From: Tanypteryx hageni
Lineage: Eukaryota > Arthropoda > Insecta > Odonata > Petaluridae
Length of the DNA: 64,000 nucleotides
Assembly (NCBI GenBank): GCA_028673005.1
Contig: CM054120.1
Span: 76,505,533-76,569,532, forward strand
Direction: 5' to 3'
Part shown: in pieces, positions 10,901-25,900 of the stretch
Numbering within the stretch: the first letter of the stretch is position 1
Layout: each line of letters opens with the position of its first letter
The notes under the pieces: generated by a model
Told to the model about the DNA's origin: nothing
The model's input: the letters and a program-made list of their open reading frames with translations, nothing else
The model's database searches: none
Program-made: the position numbers and the translations under genes

Positions 10901-13900
10901 AGATGCAACCAACTTTCATAAGAGCTCTCATCTTCCTGGCTCTTATTTACGATGCTTTAAGCTGATGGTCGAGGTTTCTTAGTGCCTGCGTTTGCGTCGG
11001 GCTTTTTTTTATTTTTTTGTTCATCATGGGTCTGTCCTTTAGCTGAAATTTCTATTTAGTTCACCATGGCTTGTAGCTCTCGTGAGTTGGCGGATTGGGA
11101 AGTGTTTTGGAGAAATAAAGTGAAAGTAGTGTAGATATATATTCTGAAGATTCGAACGGATACTCTATTGATTCCAGTTCCGAAGAGGAATTGGAAGAAA
11201 TAACTCACTCCACTGTGAATATTCAAGATGGAGATGTCGACAGTGCTAACTCTCCTCGGCCTTTTGCGTGTGATTTAGTTGGAAAACAAATAGTGCAGGT
11301 TTTATCAACAGATGATCCCTTAAGATATTTTGAGTTATTTTTTGATGATCTAATTGCCCTCATAGTGGTTGAAACTAATCATTACGCGGAACAATTCCTT
11401 GCCCGCGAGAAAAATAAGATCACGTCTTTAAAAAATCGCGTGGTTTGATTTGCTAATGTTGATGGGAATCATTCAAAAACCAACTCTCAGAATGTATTTT
11501 AGTAGAAAACATATATTAAAAATGTCATTTATTCCAAATGTAATGATTGAAGAAAGATTTTATTTGTTGAGCAAATTTTTGCATTTTGTAGATAATACCG
11601 ATAAAGACATTGTAAATAGAGATCCTATTGTATAAAATTCTACCTATCAGTGATTATTTGAAAAATAAATTCCATGAAATTTATATACCAGGTAAAGAAG
11701 TATGTGTACCAGACGCAGCTGAACTACTAAACGTCGGAGGAGCAGCACATAGTAAAAATTGGATTGAAATAAATGTATTTATTTTTTATTATATAAAATG
11801 AACAATTTTAAATACGACAATTTTTTGGAAATTTTTGAAATGATAATTAAAGTACAAAAAATATTAAAGTGAATGCATGCATCAAGTATTTTGTGCTTGC
11901 GAAAAAAAGTCACGCAGAGCAATTTAAATGCCATAGATTAAAGTCTCGCTTGAAAGGTTAACATACCATTTATAATGTAATTTGTTTAAAATTTTAATTA
12001 TTTCTTATATGTAGAATATGATAAAAATAATAACAAATTTGGCAGTTACTATAATAGTACATAAGCCCCAATTAGTGTTGACCCGAAAAGAATATAAAAC
12101 ATTAATTCCATGTAGTGTTAGCAGGGCATGGAAAATTAACCACCGCATCCAGGGAATCATAAAATGCAAAAACCACAGTATATCATAGTATTTGTAAAAG
12201 GCACAAAAGAAAGAAAGAAAAATAATTCTTCAGATAAATAGTGACATTGTCTCTCCACAGAAGTGAGCTATAAAAGCAAGAATAAACAAAAATAAATTTT
12301 GAAATAACAAGTTACTTACGCTGTAATTAGCTCTTCTACATTCCCTAAAGGGAGTGAGGGGAGTGACTGGTTCGACAGCAGTCTAGATACCCTGAGAGAA
12401 AGAAATTTCAACAGCAATCAATATAAAACATTAAACTTTTTGAAGATGGTTAAAAAACCAAACACTACAATAAGTGAAACTTTTCAAATTGGTGCAAAGT
12501 ACAATGGCACAAGTCAGTTTTCTTTAGAAACTTTCCAAATTCATATATTTGCTTATGTAATGCTGAATGTTTCTGCTGTAGCAGTTTTTGCTTCATAACT
12601 TTTAAGTTCAGGTCATAACAATGACACTGATTTTATTGCTTAAAACATTTCAACATGAACATCGACATTTTGGTGACAAAACCACCTAGTGCCAAAGTAT
12701 TATGCAACTTTTTACATGGTATTCACTGTCATACCATGCTACTTCAATTTTCAGAGTTGAGCTTTTGAATTGTTACATAATTCCACCTTCTAGTGCCATA
12801 GTATTATGTTATCCACCTTTAAGTATAAACCTAAAAAGAGAGTTCCATATTACCATATTTTCCAGTAGATGTGTGTTGTCTATGCAAAAAAAACTAGAAA
12901 TCAAGGAAAAAATGGCTGTGCGTGCGTATAGCATAGTGCATACTTAAAAAAATTCATTTACACCTAGTAATATGATTATTCAATTCCCATATCATTTAGG
13001 CGACAAATTACAATATTTCCTCTCATTCTGTTTAAAAGCCATAATGCAAAATCAGATGATGACTAAAGATTTTTCACAGCTAAAAACAAAAAATTTTAAA
13101 AAAGATTTACAGACAGATTTAACATGTAACCAAAAATCAGCAGTTAGCAAAAGAAAGTTGAATTCTTTAGACTACCTTTCATTCAAGTCCTGAGGAATGA
13201 AATACTTCTGTACTCGAACCCAGTCCATTTTTGTACAAGGCAATAAATAAAAAGCCTCTTTAGGCTTTGATCTCAAAAGTAGAAATAATGGTTAAAATAA
13301 ATTATGTCATTCTCTAGTTAATCAACATTCTATGGTAAATGATACATATATTGGTCTGTACCAATCAACAGATAATTTTCAAATATGCATTATCTATACA
13401 TTTCAATGAGAACTAAAAATATTAAGATACACATTATCTAGTAGGTGTGCATTATCAATGGGAAAATATGATACATATATATAAAACAACTCTCTATTGG
13501 GATGGCTAACCAAAACTCCCTTCAGTCTCGGCTAGTAAGCTAGAGGAATTCCAACAAATTTCAACTCCTTGATACAACTATATACAGTAGACCAGGGGTT
13601 CTCAAACTTTCAATTGTTGCAGCCCCCTTGAATATCATGCGACCTCCTTTGAATTGAAAATAGTAAAAATAAGAAACTTTATTGCAAATCTCTTCACTTT
13701 ATGCAACTATTAATAATTTTTATCACATTGTTTTTTGAAAATTTCCTGATAAAATTTTATTATTTGTGAAAACTTTATTTCACCTTGCGTCCAAAATAAT
13801 TTTGTGGCTCCCTGGGGGACCACGGCCCAGTTTTAGAAACACTGCAGTAGATCATCGATTATCAGGCACACTAAGGTACCACAGGATTCTCAAAAATGCC

Positions 13901-16900
13901 CGATAACCAAAGTTTTTATACAGCTTATTTTTTAACATTCTTTTACAAAATTGTGTTCAACACTTCAGAACAATAGTGCAGGTATTGGATGATATAAACT
14001 ACACAATGTAGTGGTGATACAGGATACGTTTCTGCCATATTGCCGAAGAAGACTATTCGCTCTCATAAGCAAGCCATTGCTTTGCCGGTATTTTAGCTAA
14101 TCGGGCAAACTCAGATTACAGAAAAAGAATTTCTGATTACCAAATGAAGGTAATAAAGGTTACAAGAAATTGAATTACACGAATAACATTGATTGTTGAG
14201 GAATCCTCAAGAATAATGGGCACACAAATATTTCGAAGAAAGAAAATAAATGGAAGATGCTAGCGAAGGAATGTCTGAAGAAATTTGCAAGAAAAAGGCC
14301 ATTAAAATCATTCACTAATTGTATACGTATAAGTGAGAGGAAAAACTCCTGCAGGATGGTGAAGCGATATGTATAAACGAGAATTATGGACAATTCAGTT
14401 ACATATAAGTCAGTGTGTGTAGGTATGATTTTGCAGTTTTTCACCTGGGATTACAAAAAATACGGATGAACGAGTATTATGTATGACTGGGTTACATATA
14501 ACACAGATTCTACTGTCCTAATCATGATCATCCCAAAACATTTTGGCACCCGTGGTGCATTATCGCTGGACTGATACTGTCTTTGATGAGATTCTCCATA
14601 AATGCTGAATTACTTGCAACTTTTGCCAGATTGGCCAGGACCACCTGATAATGTTGGAAGCAAGATAATCAGTCGCTGAATAATCGATCATCTACTGTAC
14701 ATAAAAATGACAAACATAGACCAATGGTAAGACAAAAAAGTGAAATGAATATCTAATTCCATGATCACACAAAAAGCAACTAGTCAAAATAATTTTCACA
14801 CAGAAAAAGCATCAAATGTCACATAAATTAGGGATCCATACATGTCTAAGGTAACTTCCAATGGACTGTTGGGTTAGGACTTGCCGTTTAAAAATATCAT
14901 GTTTTCTGTTAGATAATGTGCATTATCTACAGAAAAAAGTCAAAATTGAGAACATTTAAATAACTTTTTTGAAAGTGTAAGAAAGCTGAAAGCCATATAA
15001 CTTTTAATAATGCTCAAGGTGTAGGGTAATTAAAAGGTTTAAAGCCAAATAAGTTTTACAAAAGTTCTAAATCAAGTGTAGTAAATCAAAATTTATTTTT
15101 GACTTTTGAGTGCAAAATGTTTTTTTATTATACAGTAAAACCTCGGATTAACGAAATTCAAGGGACCCAATTTTTCGTCTATTCATTATTCAGAAATCCG
15201 TTGATCGGAAGTTATTGGGTGTTAATTTGAGTTGAAGGTGTTGCATAATTTCAGGGCGCATTGCCTGTTAGATTATACGGGAGCAACAGGGTTATCCAAA
15301 TGAAGGCGTACGCGCAGATACGGTGTAACTCTACTAAAATACGCCCATTTTCACGAAAAAGTATCACATAAGTGGACAATATTCAAAATGTGCCCTCAAT
15401 GTTTAATAACCAGCCATATTGATTTGAAGCTCCGACGACATTATGCTTTCTTATGGGAAAAAAGGACCACTTTCATTCATCTCGTTTTGCAATGTTTGAC
15501 AGTGCCAAGCATCAAATAACTGAAATGCAATGTTATTCTTTTCTAGCATTGATTGGCAGGTTTTGCACGAAAACATCCTCGGCAGTTTTTTATTATAAGA
15601 CTTTTTTCGAGGTTGCAATGCATGAAACTCGCTGAGCCTACCCTAAAGCATCTGTTGAGCCGCTAAGTTTATAAAAAAATATTGACAGCAACTCCACTTC
15701 TTAATACCAATTAATACACTACTATTTGACTACTATGGCGCGGGTTTCAAATATTTCAAAATGAAATGAATGAAAGCAGCATTTTCCTCATAAGAAAGCA
15801 CTAACTGTCGTTGGCACTCCAAATCAAGACTCCAATCAATATTTTTCACTAACCTTCTTAACAACACTCGAGCTCCGTCTTTGACGAATAAATTACCTAT
15901 CACATAGAAACCACCTCACCACGATACATACCTCATTGCTTCAATCTTATGTTGAAATTCCCTTTAAATGGATTAGGGGATGAATTTAATCGAGAATGAT
16001 TTAAAATACAACACTTTTTTAAAAGATTTATTTAAAATATATCAACATTAAAAAAAAACGAATCTATTTTTTTCTATTTCAAATTCTTTGTGAATTCTTG
16101 GGAAACGGCAGTCTCCACTTCCCTAAAAGCATGCATAGCGGCATCACTACAACTCTCGGACGAGATTGTCAACGGCGCGAGAATGCCGGAAACACAGGAA
16201 ATATGTCATCATGATAGAAAACGTGCTATGATTGGCTTGTTGTAAGCTTGATGTTAATTGGCGCGTTGGCGACTGTTTTCAATCATTTTCCGTACCTCTA
16301 AAGAGGTAAATATAAACGGAAGTGATCACTTTTTCTTTTGTTGTTCGGAAGTTTTCGTAGTACGGAAGTTCGTAGTAAAGAGGTTGTAATTAGGGATTTT
16401 GTATATAAGTTTGGCGGGACCGCCGTCAATAGTTCGCTATCCGGAGGTTTTCGCTATAAAGGGGTTCGTAAGGTAGAGGTTTTACTGTATTTTATTTTAC
16501 TTTTTAGTCTTATTTCTAATGCCGAGCACAAAGTAATTGGTGACCCCTGTTGTAGTACATAACTTTTTAAAGGTACACCTATGATTATCCATTTCATTTT
16601 AGGTTGATCAGATTCTAAAAAAGTACAAAAATTAACCAATCAATACAAGAACATGTTGGGAGAAAAACTAAGAAAGAATGGCTATAATATGTTTTGCAGG
16701 GACTAATAGGCAGCCCACAAAGTGTTGGCAGCGAAAGTCGGTTGGCTCAGTATGCCATAAGCGAAGCACAAGGTGGCTGGCTAGGTGAGTTTGGGAATAT
16801 TGGGCTCGGGTGTCAAGAAAATCCTGCCAGGTTCAACAGGGGCAAGGCAGGCAGACCCCTCCCCCCAGAGGCGTGACCCTTCAACAAGCTTTTCAGGGTA

Positions 16901-19900
16901 TGGAAACTTGATATAAAATGGTTGAAATTTCTAAGTTTCTTTGCAGAAATAGATGTAGCTTGGAGAAATTGAGAAAAACACTATAGGAAGAGGTTATGAT
17001 CATAATAGTTTGGGAAATATCAGACACGGAATTCGAATTACAGCCTATAAGCCACCAGAGGTATGACTACCGCTAGCTGGTACAGTTGATTCAGATGTAA
17101 GAAAACAGGTTAATTTATCATTATTGCACAGTCAACTGTCCAGCAATTTACAACTTGACTGATAAATGCATTCTTCCTTCAATAATTGTAATAACAAAGG
17201 TATTCAGAAATGGACATCGTCGAAATGCGCATGACACATTTGCCTAATACAAACCGACATCTATATATGGAGTGATCATAATACAAAAGTTGTTAAAAAC
17301 GATAAAATACTTTAAAAGTAACTTTTTAAAATCAATTTTTATTTATGCTTATTATTATGATTCTCCGAATTTTATATCATTTTGATTGGCAAAAGAATGT
17401 GTATTCTTCCAGGGAGCCTTTCATTCAAGTCCTGAGTTTTACCACAATTATATTTTTTTACTTTTTCGACAGAAAATTTTGTTACGAGGTATCTGTAATT
17501 TTAAACAGCATTAAAAATTATAAGATGCACTTCATTCACTAGGCTTGCATTATCAATGGGAAAATATGGTATTAATCTTTGCATTATGTAAACTCTAATA
17601 ATACATTGAAATAAATACCAAACTTGGCACCACTAATAACTTACACATTCTGCATCGCAGGGTCAGCTAACATTTGACTCGCAACTGACATGAAATTTGG
17701 GTTGCGGAAAAAGGCACCCATATCTAATCCTGGCATTAAGCCTCCTACATCAGGACCTCTTGATGAAGAGGATGCCAGTTGTTCCTCAACACTTAGAAGA
17801 CTGGCTCTATAGCTTGGATTATTTGGGTCTATCTCCAAGGCTCTCTGGTAACACTCCTTAGCCTTTACATGGTTTCCCATCGCACTGTATGCATAGCTGA
17901 AAAAGATAACATTTCAACAAGATGAAGTACACAGTTTAGCAACAACTTTAGTAAACGAAAACAGTAGCAATTATAGCAAAAGAAATTTCCTTAAAGCATT
18001 ACACGTAAGTAAGGATATACACAAAAAACTACACAGGCTAACTTACAACGCTATGAACTTGTTTTTTATTATGGAATATGCTCCTGACTAAAGACCCTGT
18101 TCCACACAATGCTTGACCGAGCCATAAGGATGTTTGATGCCTTAAGGCTGATTTGGATTACAGTGTATATGGCAAGTAATGACATCATGCAAAACATGCT
18201 ACAATGTAATTTAATGCGGCTTCAAATGAAAACATCAAAACCACTCCAGAAATGACTTACGACGTGACTTTCAGTAACTAGTTGTGTTGTGTGAGAACTA
18301 CCTGTGTGCTGTATTTACTTGAATATAAGCTGCAATAATTTGATTATCAAGACAAACTAGCAAAAAATCTACATGAATATAAGATGAAGAAGGGACAATT
18401 AGCAGTTAGCCCTTTTGTTGCTCTTCATAAGAGTAGGTTAATGCCGGTACCAGGTTACCCTCTTTACTTCTGTGTGTCCAGTGTCAAAGGCAACAGAAAA
18501 CCATTACATCATGTGTGTATATTCCCTGGTCAATTAAACCAATCTAAGAATTGATAACCATTTATTATTAATACTGTTCATTTCAAGTAATATAGTAATT
18601 TCCTAACTTTTGTAACTCAATCACGTAATTTGTTGCCAACCTCTATAATAGTGAACCTCCATTTAACAAAATGCCACAAATCTGGTCCCTTCAATTTCAC
18701 TATATAGAGGTTTTACTGTATATGCTGGATCTTCATTTTTAAAAATGCAAACTTTAAAAAAAAAGGAAAGCTCACATGCGAGTTAAAACGGTATATTGGT
18801 AAATACTTACCCAAGGCGACTATGTGCCTTGCTATAGTTGGGATCAATCCGTATGGCTGCTTCGCAATCCTTGATTGCCTCGTGCAAAATAGACAACTTA
18901 ATAAAAGCTGCAGCTCTATTGCAAAAGTAAACAGCATTGTTACGGTCAATGTCGATAGCCCTGCAAAGCAATACATTAAAAAGAAATAAAAATTGGTAAT
19001 TTCATCACATCTATCCTCATAAAAAATACTGACATGCAATACAGCCAACTTGCAGATAAACAGCACTGAATCAAGTCCAAAATCAAAGGGGAATACAATG
19101 CCATTCTAACCCAGAAATAAAATTGCTACAATGCCTGGCAATGACAAAAAAATTCCTACAATAATGAATATGTTAATAAGTATCGTTAGGTTAGGCCTTA
19201 TTTAAAATAAATCTTTTTTATTGAAACTCCTATTTTATAGCACAATAACTAGCATATGGCAAATGTGGTACTTGTAATAGGTGCTACTTGCAATAGGCCC
19301 ACTTATCTCAAAAGATGCTAAATTATAGTTACATACAGATTGGTAGATTCCCAAATGCTACAATGATTTCACTTAGAATTTTTTCTGAAAATAATGCCAT
19401 ATAATTATTTTTGTGAAGGCACTTAAGCTGAACCGTTCAGCTACAACATTGAGATTTAATGATGCAAAAAATCCCCAGTTATAAGAATTTTATTCAAAAC
19501 AGCACTTCAAATGGCTTGAAGCCATTTCCAGTGCTTTATGGCCTTCTGATGTTCTGTTGTTGATAAATTTCAATACTGCTCTAAGCTAAGCAAAAGCATT
19601 CTGATTTATCTATTACAATGCTCTTATCTATCAACTTTTAAAGGGGCTACATTAAGTCATGCAAATATTATATCTACGTTCAAAAAATCACATAATAATG
19701 AAAACTATCCATAAAAATGCGTACTTAGAATATAAAGTCATGGCATCCTCATACTGCCCTAATTTCATGAGATTGTTGCCGAGCAGCTTCAGTGTCTCGG
19801 CTTGAGATTTCAGTTCTTCGGGTATACTTCTTCCGCCCTGCAGCAAAAAGTGATATTATAAACAAAAATAGCATTTCAAACTACAAACATTTCGCTGAAG

Positions 19901-22900
19901 CAATATGAAATTTTTATTTCAATTTGGGCTAAAATGATAAAGATTCTTTCAGAAAATCCTGTATGATTGAAAATTTTTTCCATCTCACTCACATTTAAAG
20001 TGTTTCCTGAAAACCTATCTTTAATGAAACTTAAAATGAAACAATTTCCTTTCAGTGGAGCAGACAAAAAACACCAACTCATTCTGTTTCAATATCAATT
20101 TTTTTATATGATAAATTTAAGTTGCTAAAGCTAGGTAATTTTTCATCAGCATTAAATATTTTAAAATATGACCTGCTTGACTTAAGCATGAGAAAACTAA
20201 TTAGCAATACAGCTTAATGAAAAGTTTGAATAATGAATTGCTAAATAATAAATAGCTGCAACATATATTGCACAAGCTTTTGTATCTGTACACTATGAGT
20301 TTACACAATAATGTCACTGATTACACAGATATTTTTGGGAAATATTTACCAGCAGCTTGTCTTGTAGCAACAAGCCTGCTTTAGAGCGGTCATTCAACAA
20401 ATTCATGACAAGGAGAAGAGGAGAAGAAGGGGAGGATATAGGGGGAGGATAATCACCCACAATGAAAGGTGATGAGTAAAAAAGATTCATAAATTTGCAT
20501 AAACCTTTCAAGAAAGAATTATAGAGCTCACCCTATGGCTCAAAACTGTTTCTCTAATAGTCACAAGAAGGTTAGGAAAACCAGGTATGCATTTTGGCTG
20601 CAAAGCATCCATCATCAGTCATGATTCAACAGCAGTAAATTCTAATTCTTTTTAAGAATCTATTATAGGTGAAGATGATTGCCTCATACCCAAAATCCAA
20701 ATATGATTTTTCATGAACTTTTATGGAAAGAAGTTTCCTAAAATATCAACTGGATTACAGCAAAAAGGCAAGCTCAATAAATCTTCCTTACAGTCCTCTT
20801 TTGTAATAAATCTACTTGAGCCAATTTTTTCTGTTAAAGGCCCCAAACTCACAACCATCAGTCGACAAACTTGTCAAGTCTATGGCCAAATCGTCATGTG
20901 TATGGCACTGATTGTCAACTGATTGAAGTGTTGGCAAGTTGATGTGGTGGACTGTCAATCCGTTGACTGCCGTTCATTTTGACAGACAGGTTAGAACATG
21001 TATGTGCTTGTTGACAAACACGCAGTGGCCACAAAAGTCCGATCAGTATATAAAGTATTGTTCGAACTACACTTGGGAAGGCTCAACTTTGTGAAAGATT
21101 CCATAATATAAATAAAGAAAATTTTTGTAAATTTCCACTAGGCACGAATTTATTCATTTGCAGAGGGTTCTGTATATACGGAAAAGAATGGAGGGATAAA
21201 CAAATAATAGATAGAAGAGAGAATATACAATTGGTAATGAGATAACTGAAATATAGTCATTAAGAGTAAGTTACAAAGTAATACAGCATCAATTCAAAAA
21301 GTGGTGCATTACAATAATACAAGCAAGATATCAATTTGTTCGTAATTAGAAAATGGGAATTGTTAGCAGAAGTCACTAAAAATGGCATTTAAGTTACAAA
21401 GTAAAAAGGCATTTATTCAATTAGTTGTGGATAGCAATGATAGCAACATGAGAGCAATGGACATTAATTTGGAAAAATATACCTACTCATTAGTAAGTTA
21501 GTTCAAAATAGTTCTCACCATCATAGATTAAAACCTCAGACTTCTCTGCTCCTCCCAGTGTCCAGTGCATAATAGCATTCAAAGTCGATAAAACTTTTAT
21601 TGCAGAATTTATAGAAATATACCGAAAACATCCATCCTTATGGAACATAAAAAGTGCCTTAAGTAAGAAGACTTAAGAAACTTGGGTTTGGATGATTTAT
21701 TTTTAAAAAATGCAAAGAAAGTTACCCAAAAGCCGACCGGGAATGTCAGAAAAAATTAATAACCTTAGGACTGCACTTAGAAGGGAATTGACTTAAGTGA
21801 GAAACTCGAAGCGCACAGGCAGCTTGCCAGATGGTTTGTAAGTACCTAGTTTATGATATTATGACTAGTTATATTTTACTGCAGAAGATTAAAGTGGAAA
21901 AAGTGGTGTATCCAGTTTAATCACTGTATTAACCATGAGTACCATTTATTATCCCAACATTATTTGAATTGACTAATTAAAACATCCAGGATAAATATAT
22001 CTAAAAGACTAATATGCTCGGAAGGCATGAGTGGTTTGATTAAGCTTGATAGAAAGAGTGGTTTTCCATTTGTAAATAATTTTTGAAATCAGAAAGTTCA
22101 TTGGATTCTAGCTCTGATAATAAATTTATATGTGAATACTTTTTTCGTTCCAAAAGCCACTGTTTGTCCATTTGCTTCTTTTCTTCACTTCATCCATGCG
22201 CAAGACGAGTGCTACAGTTAGAATTGATTTTCTTTTTTGGTCCAATTGTAACATGATTAACAAATATTACCAAATACTCCAGCACAGTAAAAACGACTAC
22301 TGATAGCTACTGATTAGCTTCTCGCTAATAAAGTCTGTCAAACTTGTCGACAAACTGGTAGTCGCGTGTGAAGTACGCATGGTTGATAAACGGGTTTGAC
22401 AACAGTTTGCGTCGACAGATCGTTGATGGTAAAACATGCCTTAGGTTGTAGACTTCTAGTTTATGAATTAAGATTCCATATCTATCTTTGGCAGTGCTAT
22501 AAATACTTGATGGCTTCCAAATTCATATAAATTAATATGATTTGATATAACAGTTGAAATTCATCAAATATCAGTTTGAAGCTTTCTGATATGATTTATT
22601 TGTTCAAAAAGGCCATTTATATGGAAAGACATCTAGATAATCACAGAAAATTGATATCTAGATTCAGAAGTCGAGAAAAAGAAAATAGGAATAGGAAAAT
22701 AAATAAAAAATTAAAATAATTTATTCAGGTTTACAGAGAGTGATTCCATGCTAGGGACATTGTATATCAAATATGCAGATACATCTAGAGGTTTGTGTAT
22801 ATTTACATATCAACATAGACCTACAAAACCCAAACAAATACAGAAACAGGCTCAACACCAAAAATACTGAAAATTACAAATAAATATCTTTCATAGGTTT

Positions 22901-25900
22901 ATTTTCTTTCAGAGACCTTGTAAAAACTTGCAACTGGATTCACGTTTGCTCATATCTCAAAAGATAGAGACCATCAAGGCAGACCCACATCCTCATTTGA
23001 TCAAACAAACATTGTCCATGGAAAAGGGATCGATTTCACCAAGGTTTACAAATATTACCTCCCTGTTTAAAGATTTCCAAGCTTACTAGATAGATGATAA
23101 GTTGATCAGCAGGATGCAGGCAAGGAATAACTTCCCGGGAACCTGAGTGAGAGAAGAATTTGTTTCCCTACAACTTTCGAATTCTTTAGCTTCTAGTGCG
23201 TGTAAGGTTTAGTAAGCGCCTGTCCCAGTTAAAAGGCACACAAAACTCTAGATCAGCATTCCCAAAGTGTGGTACCATAGTTGATCATTAAGGGTGCTAC
23301 AAAACATTGTTAAATAAATAAATCAGTGATTTGGAAGTGTTGATAAGTAGGTAGTAATCTGTAGGAATAAATATACAACCTTATTTCAAGATGGAGTAGC
23401 TATGAAATTCTGTATATCTATGTTAGGGTGCCAAGCCTAAAAAAATTGGGAACCACTGCTCTGATGCCCCTTGGGTATTTGATATACCAGGTTCTGGGAA
23501 TGGATTTACTTCCTGTAAGCCTGTTGCTGGCTGACAGATTTTAAAAATCTTTTAGAAAATATTTTCAACATAGGTATTTACACTTGGGTTGTTTATGTGA
23601 ACAAAAACAAGGTTCCATACCCTAAAACGGCCAAGTTAAAAAAAATATTATTGAACACAACAAAGCTCCTGAACCCAAATCAAATAACAAATTACTGTAT
23701 TAATTACAAGAAACACCCAAGTTTGTTTGTGTGTGTTTTTGACTAATCAACCTCTTGGATTATTAAAGCCATAGCTCCTTCCACACAGAAAACAATCACA
23801 AGGGAGGAAGGAAACCCAGTACCAGCAATAGCCTACTCTTAACGAAGTGCACCAAGAGGGCCAACGACTTAACATTCTTCCCGAAGGACGGAACAGTGAC
23901 TTTGTGCGGCCTCCTCAAACCACACAAACTGGACCAAGTGACCTTGGAAAAATTCTACTTTTGCAGGATTCGTACACGCTGTCCTTTTGAGCTGCAAACG
24001 AGTAGCAGCAAGTGTCCTAACCACTACATCACTAGCACCCCCAGAACACACCAAAGAATTATCCACTACTGTGATATTGCATTACCAGTAAGGATAATCA
24101 CCTGGCTATCAATGAAGTTCATAAACTCAAGGCACAATATTATACTTTTAATTCCAAAGTTACTATAGAAAACTACCAATACATGCCTTGGTTATACAGT
24201 GATGACAGTAGTGGATTTGAAATAAGGGCAAGGTAGGCAATGGTCTAGGGGTGGCAAGATTTTTGGGCAGCAATAAAACGGGATTTCAGGGCAGGAATAA
24301 AAAAATTAATACTACCCCGACTTTTGATGAATTAAACTATTATGATCCACAGATGGACAGACTAACCGAATACATGGGCAATTCTTTTATAAATAAAGTG
24401 CCAAAAAGGGGGTAGAAAAATAATTTGGCCTAGGGGCGAGAAATACCCAAACCGGCCAATGAGTGATGATCAACTTCCTTTGCCAAAAAGTTCTCCTGCA
24501 AGTCAAATAAGCATTGTTAAGCTTAAAAAAACAATTCTGATATTTGCTTAGGAGTTTTTTCTTCTGTTTTCCTCTTATTAACCAATTCGAGATTGAATTA
24601 AATGGCAAATTTGTTATTTCAAGGAGAAATTTGTGATATGAAATAAATTCTGACTTGCTTTTAGCTTTCTCTATATCACGACTGAGTCTATTTTAAATAT
24701 TTATGTACTTATCTAGGCTTTTTCATAGCCCTTTAATGGAAATTCACCATGATATTTCCACCCTTACCCAAATTGTTAATTCGAATATTCCTTTTTCATT
24801 TACATAATTCAAAATAAAAAATATACCCCACCTATTCATCCCCACCAGTTCAGTCCCCTTCTGATTGGTTTCATCATTACATCATTTCAGAGCAGCCAAA
24901 AATTTTACCATCACTTCATATAAGTTTCGTATTGTAGGCCATTTCCAAATCAAAAAGGACAGTTCAACAATACGTAAAATCATAATTTTCATGAAGCAGA
25001 TGCAACTGCACAAAGTAAACATGAGTAAGTAAACATCCAGAATAGGCTCCAGTCAGATGTACCATGCCTTCAGAGTAAGGACAAAAGTTAGGTATACAGG
25101 GATGAACTACTGTGGGCTCGGTTGAGCTGGCATTAGCCCAATATTAAATTTTAACCCGCTCACCGAGCCCATAGTTAAAGTTTAGCAGATGTACATATTT
25201 TATGTAAAAATGGCATAGATGATAGGGGACATATTACTCCTAAAGCATCTGCCAGAGGGCACTCAAACAAAGACCATAACAGACCAACCAAAAAATTGTT
25301 GTCCATCGCGAAACAAAAGCCAGGGGAGTGAACACCCCACTGTCCTCGCCGTGATTCACCCAGCCCATTGCAGGCCAGATATACTTACCTCAGGACTGCA
25401 AAGGAAAACCCAAGTTGTAACAACCATGGAAAGGACAGAAGGAAGACAATAAAAGAAGCCCCAACACCAACGAATGAATGACATTTTGTCCATGAAGATT
25501 TGTATCCCAAGCAAGTGGAAGAAGATTGCTCACACTGTTTTCAATTGCCGTGTTACATTTGATTGTATGGCTTTCCCTACTTTGAGAAGTATCACTCTCA
25601 GACTGCTGAATAAAGATTACTACACAAATTCTAGTCATCCAGTAAGGTGTGTAGGAACCAATCATCAAGATAGTGAATAATGTTTCCTTTCCTTCTTTCT
25701 TGTTTAAGTTGAGCCTATATACAAATATATTTTATGCATCTTATTTATTTTAGACAATATAACCATGAAAATTTTGAATGTTTCGGCTCTAAAAAGGTTT
25801 TTTTTTAGTTTTATCAATAATAGCTCCTGAAGTATGACAATTTATTGAAAATATAAACAAAAATATATCAAGGTCCTAAATGAATCCAGCCAACAAACCC

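Noticed and set aside
23960..24041. Functional tRNA gene
   Set aside because: A- and B-box-like blocks are present, but the arms do not pair as a cloverleaf and the B box has mismatches.
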